A DNA stretch of 25,000 bases, taken from contig NZ_CP095061.1 in NCBI RefSeq assembly GCF_022921055.1, positions 1-25,000 on the forward strand. The letters are read 5' to 3'. Positions 16,323 to 22,719 of this stretch are shown one piece after another (position 1 is the first letter of the stretch; each line of letters begins with the position of its first letter). The notes under the pieces are model-generated. The model worked only from the letters and a program-made list of their open reading frames with translations, did no database searches and was not told the DNA's origin. The stretch comes from Hymenobacter volaticus. Its GTDB lineage: Bacteria > Bacteroidota > Bacteroidia > Cytophagales > Hymenobacteraceae. Made by a program: the position numbers and the translations under genes.

Positions 16323-17339
16323 ATGTCTGCTGTTGCTTCGTCTGTTTTATATGATAACCATGGTCGGCCGCTCGAATACGTGCGCTTAGCCGTGACGGAC
16401 CGTTGCAACCTGCGCTGCTTCTACTGCATGCCTGAAGAAGGCATCAAGTACATGCCCAAGCAGGAACTGCTCACCTACGAGGAAATGGAGCGCCTAGTGG
16501 GCCTGATGGCAAAACTAGGCGTGCGCAAAGTGCGCCTCACCGGTGGTGAGCCTTTTGTACGGCGCGACCTAGTGCCTTTCATGGCTCGGCTGGCTGCCCT
16601 ACCTGGCATCGACGACCTTAGCCTCACCACCAACGGCGTGCTAACGGCCCCTTACGTGCCTGACTTAGTCCGCATTGGTGTGAAGTCCGTTAACCTGAGC
16701 CTCGATACCTTGGACCGGGCCCGTTTCGCGCGTATCACCCGCCGCGACGAGTTGCCGCGCGTTATGGACACGTTTTATGCGTTGCTCACGGCTGGTATTC
16801 AAGTGAAGATCAACGCCGTAGTGATGGACGGGCAGAATATCGAAGACCTAGTGCCACTCACCGAGCTAACGCGAGAATTGCCGGTTGATGTACGGTTTAT
16901 CGAGGAAATGCCGTTCAATGGAGGCAGTCATGCGGCCACGCCTGCCACTCTGCCTTGGAACCACCGTCGTATTCGGGAGCACCTAGAAGCGTATTTCGGC
17001 GCGTTTACGCAATTAGTAGGAAAGGCTGGTGCTACAGCATCCGAGTATAAGGTAGCAGGGCACTTGGGGCGCGTCGGCATTATAGCGGCTTACTCGCGTA
17101 CCTTCTGCGGCACCTGCAACCGAATTCGGCTTACTGCCGAGGGTGGCCTCAAAACTTGCCTTTATGACCAAGGCGTACTCGACATCCGGGCTCTGCTCCG
17201 CAATGGCTCATCCGACGCAGAAATTGTGATGGCCCTGACGTCGGCTTTCCAGCACCGTGCTGCCAATGGGTTCGAAGCCGAACGCCAGCGCCCCTTGCAC
17301 CAGCTAAGCTTCGAGTCGATGTCGACTATAGGCGGGTAG
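16323..17339 (+). CDS. moaA: GTP 3',8-cyclase MoaA (radical SAM)
   Basis: MoaA starts Moco synthesis by radical rearrangement of GTP to 3',8-cyclo-7,8-dihydro-GTP. The 338-residue protein carries both iron-sulfur sites: the radical SAM cluster C28-x3-C32-x2-C35 (TDRCNLRCFYC), and the C-terminal substrate-binding cluster C262-x2-C265 with C279 (FCGTCNRIRLTAEGGLKTC). RLTGGEPFVRRDL (71-83) is the SAM-binding GGE motif region, and LSLDTLD is typical. It ends in MSTIGG, keeping the C-terminal Gly-Gly needed for activity in this family. The ATG at 16323 is 2 nt after a TTACTTTG that resembles, but does not match, a -7 box. It is divergent from moaD-moaE. An alpha/beta hydrolase gene follows after 60 nt. 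Confidence 0.97.
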   Translation: MSAVASSVLYDNHGRPLEYVRLAVTDRCNLRCFYCMPEEGIKYMPKQELLTYEEMERLVGLMAKLGVRKVRLTGGEPFVRRDLVPFMARLAALPGIDDLSLTTNGVLTAPYVPDLVRIGVKSVNLSLDTLDRARFARITRRDELPRVMDTFYALLTAGIQVKINAVVMDGQNIEDLVPLTELTRELPVDVRFIEEMPFNGGSHAATPATLPWNHRRIREHLEAYFGAFTQLVGKAGATASEYKVAGHLGRVGIIAAYSRTFCGTCNRIRLTAEGGLKTCLYDQGVLDIRALLRNGSSDAEIVMALTSAFQHRAANGFEAERQRPLHQLSFESMSTIGG

Positions 17340-17399
17340 AGCCTGGGCGTGGTATCCGCACTTACTTCTGCATAGCTCCTGCCTGACAGCGCCGTCGCC

Positions 17400-18197
17400 A
17401 TGAAGTTTCTGATTTCGCTGTTTGCGCTAGCAGGATTGCTTTACTTGGGCGTCTGCGTGTTGCTGTATTTCAAGCAAGAGCGGCTACTATTTTTCCCTCA
17501 GAAGCTCGCCAAAGACTATCAATTTACGTTTGGAGTTCCGTTTCAGGAGCGGTGGATTAAGACCTCCGACGGCGTTCCGCTGCATGGGTTGCTGTTCCCG
17601 GCCACTAATTCCAAAGGCCTGATCTTTTACCTGCATGGCAACGGTGGCGCCCTCGATAGTTGGGGAGAGGTAGCGCCGTTTTACACGCGCCTGGGCTACG
17701 ATATATTCATGCTTGACTATCGTGGTTACGGCAAGAGCAGCGGTCAAATTCAGAGCCAAGTGCAGTTTCTTAGCGACGCAGAAACTGCTTATCAGCAATT
17801 ACTTGAAGAGTACCCTGAGAGTCAAGTGATACTGCTTGGCTACTCTTTGGGTACCGGAGTGGCGGCGTGGCTTGCGGCTCAGCATCAGCCCAAATTGCTA
17901 GTGCTGCAAGCACCCTATCCGAGTATGCGCGCTATGGCCCGACACTATTACCCCTGGATTCCGGGATTTGTGGTGCGCTATCCGTTGGCTACTGACAAAG
18001 TACTGCCCCGCGTTAAAGCGCCGGTTATCCTCTTCCACGGCGACCAAGACGAGGTTATCGACTATCAGTTGACGCTGCCCTTAAAAGCTGCTCTGAAACC
18101 GCAAGACCAGTTTATTACCCTAGAGGGAGCAGGTCACAACAACATGACCAACAATGCGGTATATCAGCAACTGATAGAGCGTATTCTTAGCCACTAG
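17400..18197 (+). CDS. Membrane-anchored alpha/beta hydrolase
   Basis: The 265-residue protein opens with a hydrophobic helix (MKFLISLFALAGLLYLGVCVLLYF), which may be a signal anchor, followed by ERLLFFPQ, a common start of the BEM46/ABHD13-like serine hydrolases. The catalytic triad is readable: nucleophile S149 in LLGYSLGTG, acid D217 in LFHGDQDEVI and H246 in EGAGHNN. The oxyanion-side motif FYLHGNGG (about 76-83) and DYRGYGKS (106-113) are also present. Substrate unknown; such proteins are probably esterases or thioesterases. It lies 60 nt after moaA on the same strand, so it may be co-transcribed with it, but nothing else ties it to Moco synthesis. Confidence 0.88.
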   Translation: MKFLISLFALAGLLYLGVCVLLYFKQERLLFFPQKLAKDYQFTFGVPFQERWIKTSDGVPLHGLLFPATNSKGLIFYLHGNGGALDSWGEVAPFYTRLGYDIFMLDYRGYGKSSGQIQSQVQFLSDAETAYQQLLEEYPESQVILLGYSLGTGVAAWLAAQHQPKLLVLQAPYPSMRAMARHYYPWIPGFVVRYPLATDKVLPRVKAPVILFHGDQDEVIDYQLTLPLKAALKPQDQFITLEGAGHNNMTNNAVYQQLIERILSH

Positions 18198-18302
18198 AGC
18201 CAGCAACTGGTTGCTTGCCTAGGAGGCTGTTGTTTCTGCTTATGGTATTTGTTTGAAAAGCATTGTTTGCCTTCGCGCCATTATGAGCGCTATTTAGGCG
18301 AG

Positions 18303-18497
18303 CTACTTGGCAGAAGTTTGTTCGAGTTGCTCGAGCACTTGGTCTATTGTCATGCTGCCTTCCACAAATTGGGTAAGCAACGTCCGTTCGTATGGGCTAG
18401 GATCCAAGGAAGTATTTTGCGCGAATCGCAACGCCCACGAAACGGCGTATTGCCGCTTTTCCTTGTTCTCCAAAAAGGAAGCTCGAGTAGTATTCAT
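18303..18497 (-). CDS. Small VbhA-antitoxin-like protein, no toxin beside it
   Basis: This 64-residue ORF reads RQYAVSWALRFAQ, then SPYERTLLTQFVEGSMTIDQVLEQLEQ. The pattern of a helix, 'L.PSP' turn, 'FVEG.MT.DQVL' resembles the small antitoxin VbhA family, whose members block Fic AMP-transferases through an (S/T)xxxE(G/N) helix. The matching stretch here, SWALRF, lacks that glutamate. No Fic gene is present on either side: the next gene downstream is an alpha/beta hydrolase on the other strand. It may be an orphan regulator of VbhA-like fold rather than an antitoxin. Coding status rests on the coherent motif and an ATG preceded by AT-rich sequence; it could still be spurious. Confidence 0.5.
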   Translation of the reverse strand: MNTTRASFLENKEKRQYAVSWALRFAQNTSLDPSPYERTLLTQFVEGSMTIDQVLEQLEQTSAK

Positions 18498-18847
18498 AGG
18501 TGCAATGGGGAGGAGGCGAGGAATGCTTATAATACTGCAATATCAACAAAAATACCCCCCCCTATAACTGTATTAATACGTAATTTAAGTTCGTTATATA
18601 CTTAGTGTCAAATCCTTGTTTTGATACGGGTGAGTAGCTTTTAAGAACTAATCTCAACGTGTGTTAAGATGTAAAATCGTGTTTTTTGGCTTTGGTTGTG
18701 CATCATCACATATAATAAAAGTCATAGATGAATTATGGTGGTGGGTGTTATTAAAGCATGATTAAAATTAGAATCAGGCTCGCTCACAATTACTGTAACT
18801 ATTACTTAGTATAAGTTACTAACCAACTGACCGCCAGAAACTAGGTT
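18498..18847. other. Gene-free AT-rich stretch
   Basis: About 350 nt with no credible ORF, clearly more AT-rich by eye than its surroundings. It holds a run of eight C at 18555-18562 and a nested dyad near 18795-18819 (GTAACT ... AGTTAC around ACTTA-GTA-TAAGT), which would lie in the 3' region of the minus-strand molybdate transporter transcript and might help end it. On the minus strand TATTTTTG near 18547-18554 matches a TAnnTTTG box upstream of the small ORF at 18303-18497, but no TTG partner is in place. No tRNA or known RNA was recognised. Confidence 0.6.
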
Positions 18848-20014
18848 TTACTTACCAATGCCTACCCAGCCGCGTTGCATGGCATAGTGTAGGGAAGTGC
18901 CTACCAATAGTCCTACTAGATAGCCGTAGGGCAAGCCTGCACAAAGTAAACCGGTCAGTAAGGCTAGCAATAGTCCGGCCCGATCCGCTACAAGGTCGCG
19001 GATGAGGGCCGCCAGAGTCAACGATTCAAACAAAAGCAGAACCCCAAGAATGGGGAGCGGAAAGATCTGCACCACTTGCTGAAATCCTTGGCTGAAAAAC
19101 AGGCCTAGCACCAGAAACAGCACGCCATACAATACCACTGAGCCTCCCGTACGGGCACCGAACGCATAGTGCCCTACCATGCCGCCCGAGCCGTGACAAA
19201 CAGGAAAGCCGCCCAGGAACGGATTCACTAGGTTCATCAAGGCATACGTGAAGCTGATTTGCTTCACGGTTAAGTTGCGCTCTGGAAAATAATCGTGGGC
19301 TATTTGCCGGGTAGCCAGAATAGAGTTGCCGAGCGACAACGGAATCTGAGGCAACGCCAGCAGTACCGCACCTGTCAGAATATCGGTAGTGGCGGGCGTG
19401 TGCCAAGATGGAAAGTGCAGGCCAATAGCACGTTGGGCAGTGGTTAGGTCTAGTTTGAAAGCAAGAGCATACAGCACTCCTAACGCAATAACGATCAGTG
19501 CCGCAGGCCAGCGGCGGTTGCCGAGCAGCAGTACCGTAACTGTGAAGCCCACCGCCGCTAGTGCATAGCCCGGTAAGCCATCGGCGGGCACATATTCCTT
19601 GAGCGCCAGCGTGGCCAACTGTAAAGCCAAGCCAAACTGAATGCCGCGCACCACGGGCTTCGGTACCAGCCGCGCCAATGCATCAATAAGTCCCGTAATC
19701 GAGAGTAGAAACATACTGATGCCAATGGCCAGTCCGCCGCCGTAAATCACCCGGCCCGGAATCTTTTGGGCAATAACTAAGGCAGCAAACGCTTTAAGCG
19801 GCTGCACGGGCATCGGCATTCCATACCAAACGCCTGAAAATACCTGCATCAGCCCAAACATTACCAATACCCCGGCGCTATCCGCGCCCGAGGCGGCCAA
19901 CACCCCAATCAGTAGCGGCAAGTCGGTACCCAAGTCGCCCAAGGCACCGGCTAGTTCGTTGCGGTCGAAGCGCAGGCGCGGGCGAGTAGGTAGGGTAGGA
20001 GCAGTAAGCGGCAT
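18848..20014 (-). CDS. MOT1-type molybdate transporter (SulP-related)
   Basis: The 388-residue protein is an integral membrane carrier with about 10-12 hydrophobic segments. Landmarks of the molybdate transporter MOT1 family (distant to SulP sulfate carriers) are ELAGALGDLGTDLPLLIG near residues 20-37, GMPMPVQPLKAFAALVIA near 64-82 and GGFPVCHGSGGMVGHYAFG in the second half. MOT1 proteins import molybdate in plants and algae, and bacterial homologues are often placed in Moco clusters. Here it follows moeB on the minus strand with a 68-nt gap, so co-transcription is likely. No ModABC importer is in the window, so this is the candidate molybdate uptake system. Sulfate or another oxyanion cannot be excluded from sequence alone. 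Confidence 0.86.
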   Translation of the reverse strand: MPLTAPTLPTRPRLRFDRNELAGALGDLGTDLPLLIGVLAASGADSAGVLVMFGLMQVFSGVWYGMPMPVQPLKAFAALVIAQKIPGRVIYGGGLAIGISMFLLSITGLIDALARLVPKPVVRGIQFGLALQLATLALKEYVPADGLPGYALAAVGFTVTVLLLGNRRWPAALIVIALGVLYALAFKLDLTTAQRAIGLHFPSWHTPATTDILTGAVLLALPQIPLSLGNSILATRQIAHDYFPERNLTVKQISFTYALMNLVNPFLGGFPVCHGSGGMVGHYAFGARTGGSVVLYGVLFLVLGLFFSQGFQQVVQIFPLPILGVLLLFESLTLAALIRDLVADRAGLLLALLTGLLCAGLPYGYLVGLLVGTSLHYAMQRGWVGIGK

Positions 20015-20082
20015 GCGAAACGTTGTCGGGTTAGTATAGGAAGGTCAGGACGGAGAGAGCCGGTAGCAGGCAGCGCCGTGAG

Positions 20083-21189
20083 CTATTTCACCTGTTCGCC
20101 TACGCCGAGTTCTTCCCATGCTTCCATTCCGCCGTCTAGATTGAGCAAATTGGCAAAGCCGAATTCAATTTGCAGTCGTTCGATGGCTTGGGTGCTGCGG
20201 CGGCCCGAACGGCAGTACACCACCACCGGATGATGGCGCGGAATAGAACCTACTCCTTTGGCTAAGCTACCCAACGGCAACAGCGTGGCGCCGACGAGGT
20301 GCTTTTTATGAAACTCGTCGGGTTCCCGCACATCCAGCAGGAAAGGCGCATGCTCTGACTCTAGCTGCTGCTGTAGTTCCGTTGCCGAAATAGCGTTTAT
20401 GCCTACACTGCATAAGTCAGCGTAGTCGGCCGGGCTAGCCGATTGCAGGTTGACGGCCGCCGACTCGGGGCGGCGCGCAAACTTTATCACTCGGGTTTGA
20501 AACGACAGCGCATCCAGCACCCAAAGTCGTCCGCTCAATACCTCGCCAATACCAAGTAGTACTTTCAGCGTTTCAGAAGCCTGCGCCGTACCCACAATAC
20601 CGGGCAGCACTCCCAACACGCCGGTAGCATCGCAGTTGGGGGCTTCTCTGCCCGAAGGTTGCTGCGGAAACAAGCAACGGTACGTAGGACCACCTTGGTA
20701 GTTGAACACCGAAACCTGCCCTTCAAACTTGTAAATAGCCCCCGATATCAGCGGCTTGTTGAAGCTCACGCAGGCGTCGTTGAGTAAGTAGCGCGTCGGA
20801 AAGTTATCAGACCCATCCACCACCACGTCATACTTAGTTACCAGGTCACGCACATTGCCTAATGTAGCACGGCATACGTGCACTTCCGTGTGTACCAACG
20901 GATTGAGCTGCCGCACCACCCGGCCTGCCACTTCCGCTTTAAACTGCCCTAGGTCGCGAGGGCCGTAGAGAATTTGGCGCTGCAAGTTGCTGGTTTCCAC
21001 TTTGTCGGCGTCTACAATGCCGAGCGTGCCCACTCCGGCAGCGGCCAAGTATTGGAGCACGGGGCAGCCTAACCCGCCCGCGCCAACCACCAATACCCGA
21101 GCTTTTTTGAGTTGTAGCTGGCCAGCTTCTCCAATCTCGGGGAGTTGCAGATGACGGCGGTAACGGTTGCGTTCTTCGGAAGTAAGCAC
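20083..21189 (-). CDS. moeB: Molybdopterin-synthase adenylyltransferase MoeB with C-terminal rhodanese domain
   Basis: MoeB adenylates the C-terminal glycine of MoaD. The 368-residue protein has an E1-like ThiF/MoeB domain (about 1-245): RYRRHLQLPEIGEAGQ, the nucleotide-binding VVGAGGLGCPVLQYLAAAG (34-52), the NLQRQILY arginine segment and VVDGSDNFPTRYLLNDAC. A rhodanese domain occupies about 275-368, with LLDVREPDEF and the active-site loop VVVYCRSGRRS, and could supply persulfide sulfur to MoaD. The four zinc cysteines of E. coli MoeB are only partly kept: TYRC has one of its two, and LCSVG one of two. The GTG at 21189 is preferred because family members start at LTSEER; the frame runs up to another GTG at 21237, which would add 16 hydrophobic residues. 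ThiF-type function is possible. Confidence 0.9.
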   Translation of the reverse strand: MLTSEERNRYRRHLQLPEIGEAGQLQLKKARVLVVGAGGLGCPVLQYLAAAGVGTLGIVDADKVETSNLQRQILYGPRDLGQFKAEVAGRVVRQLNPLVHTEVHVCRATLGNVRDLVTKYDVVVDGSDNFPTRYLLNDACVSFNKPLISGAIYKFEGQVSVFNYQGGPTYRCLFPQQPSGREAPNCDATGVLGVLPGIVGTAQASETLKVLLGIGEVLSGRLWVLDALSFQTRVIKFARRPESAAVNLQSASPADYADLCSVGINAISATELQQQLESEHAPFLLDVREPDEFHKKHLVGATLLPLGSLAKGVGSIPRHHPVVVYCRSGRRSTQAIERLQIEFGFANLLNLDGGMEAWEELGVGEQVK

Positions 21190-21373
21190 GGCAGGAAAAA
21201 GAAGTAACAATGAAAATAATAGGCGGTATTCGGGCACAACGCAGTAACCTGCTCACCTAAGCAACATTTAAACCTTGATCTGTACCGCAAGGTTAAACAA
21301 CTGTGAGGATGTGTTGCGAGTTCTGTGCTGTCCCGCTACTCTTCGGACCGACATCTTAATTTCTTATTTTTAA

Positions 21374-22261
21374 TTGAAAGTCTTCCTACCTCCTACCAGC
21401 TACGAGTACGTAACGGTGCACAAAGTGCAGGACCACGACGTAGCCACGGCCTCCGATGTGCTAGCCGTGGAAGAGCCGTTGGAAATTCGCATCGGTTTCG
21501 GCCCCACCGGGCAGCGCGAATACCGGACGCTTTCCATTACCATGCGCACCCCCGGCCACGACTTCGAGCTTGCCGCCGGCTTCTTGCTTACCGAAGGTAT
21601 CATCCGCACCCGCCAAGAATTGCACGGCGTTATTTATTGCCCAGATGTAGAGAAGGAAGAAGAGCGTGAAAACGTAGTCCGGGCCGAACTAGCGCCTACT
21701 GCTATGCCTGACTTGCCGCGCCTAGAGCGCCATTTCTACACCAGCAGCAGCTGCGGCGTCTGCGGCAAAACTAGCATCGATGCTGTGCACGCGTCGTCTT
21801 GCCCCATGTTGCCCACCAACGGCCCCTACGTTCACCCCGACGTAATTCATCAACTGCCAGCCAAGCAACGGGCCGCTCAAGCGTTGTTCGAGCAAACCGG
21901 TGGCTTGCACGCCGCTGCTTTGTTCTCGCCAGAAGGTGACTTGCTTTTGCTACGCGAAGACGTCGGCCGGCACAACGCCCTCGATAAAGTAATTGGGGCG
22001 GCCTTGCTGCAAGAATGGTTGCCGTTGCATGAGCACGTATTGCTAGTTAGTGGCCGCGTTAGCTTCGAGCTGGTGCAGAAGGCCGCAGTAGCCGGCATTG
22101 CCGTACTAGCTGCGGTAGGCGCTCCTAGCTCCCTCGCTGTTTCCGCCGCTCGTGACTTTGGCATGACCGTTTGCGGCTTTGTGCGGCAAAACCGCTACAA
22201 CGTTTACTGCCACGAGTGGCGCCTCCGTCTCCCCACCACTGATAGCCCCACAACTCACTAA
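21374..22261 (+). CDS. fdhD: Formate dehydrogenase accessory sulfurtransferase FdhD
   Basis: FdhD moves sulfur from a cysteine desulfurase to the Mo-bis-MGD cofactor, which formate dehydrogenases need for activity. The 295-residue protein has VEEPLEIRIGFG (32-43), the MRTPGHDFELAAGFLLTEGI segment (57-76), the catalytic CxxC pair C127/C130 in SSSCGVCGK, and the C-terminal LLREDVGRHNALDKVIGA and LVSGRVSFELVQKAAVAGI motifs. All expected features are present. No in-frame ATG is available before the conserved region, so the TTG at 21374 is taken as the start; a GTG shortly downstream is an alternative. It is divergent from moeB and leads a plus-strand unit with the DUF7009-like gene and the oxidoreductase. 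Confidence 0.95.
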   Translation: MKVFLPPTSYEYVTVHKVQDHDVATASDVLAVEEPLEIRIGFGPTGQREYRTLSITMRTPGHDFELAAGFLLTEGIIRTRQELHGVIYCPDVEKEEERENVVRAELAPTAMPDLPRLERHFYTSSSCGVCGKTSIDAVHASSCPMLPTNGPYVHPDVIHQLPAKQRAAQALFEQTGGLHAAALFSPEGDLLLLREDVGRHNALDKVIGAALLQEWLPLHEHVLLVSGRVSFELVQKAAVAGIAVLAAVGAPSSLAVSAARDFGMTVCGFVRQNRYNVYCHEWRLRLPTTDSPTTH

Positions 22262-22336
22262 GCTGGTTCAATCAGCGGCTTGAGTTGGCCGCTAGGAAAA
22301 TCAGTGAAATCAGAAGAACAAACATCACCTAGTGCT

Positions 22337-22669
22337 ATGAAGCTCCGCATCGAAGATAATTCCCTCCGCCTCCGGCTATCGTCGGAAGAAGTAACCGACT
22401 TTCAGCAAAACGGTCGCCTCGAAACTATCGTGTCGCTTGGTCCTTCCGTCTCCGACCGGCTTATTTATGCGCTTCAGCGCGACGAAAACGCCACAGGCTC
22501 AACGCCTAGTGTATCCTACACGTCGGGCCGGGTGGTAGTGCGCTTACCAATTACTGTTGCTGATGCCTGGGCTTCTTCCGACGAGGTAAGTTTGAGCGGT
22601 ATAGTGGAGGTAGCCGACAACCAAGTAGTACATATATTAGTAGAGAAAGACCTCGGCTGTAAGCACTAA
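22337..22669 (+). CDS. DUF7009-like small protein between fdhD and the oxidoreductase
   Basis: The 110-residue protein starts MKLRIEDNSLRLRLSSEEV and ends HILVEKDLGCKH. This 'KLRI..NS.RLRLS..EV' opening and the '.EKD..C' ending fit a Bacteroidota family that I recall as DUF7009, with no known function. It appears to be a compact beta-rich cytoplasmic protein without signal peptide or membrane segment. The frame extends to a TTG at 22280, but the ATG at 22337 is placed exactly at the conserved opening and is preferred. It lies 75 nt after fdhD and 50 nt before the molybdopterin oxidoreductase, so it is probably co-expressed with them and may assist assembly or sensing; that is inference. Confidence 0.75.
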   Translation: MKLRIEDNSLRLRLSSEEVTDFQQNGRLETIVSLGPSVSDRLIYALQRDENATGSTPSVSYTSGRVVVRLPITVADAWASSDEVSLSGIVEVADNQVVHILVEKDLGCKH

Positions 22670-22719
22670 CCGAGACCTAAGCTCGTGCCCTAATTCCCAC
22701 CGTTACCTTTTGTCAAGCC

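Noticed and set aside
18780..18830. Possible tRNA or structured RNA in the AT-rich gap
   Set aside because: Small dyads are present, but no cloverleaf, anticodon arm or TTCRA loop could be drawn.
21190..21237. 16-residue hydrophobic extension of MoeB (MPEYRLLFSLLLLFP) as a signal or membrane segment
   Set aside because: MoeB is cytosolic and homologues begin at the LTSEER region; the GTG at 21189 gives a normal start.
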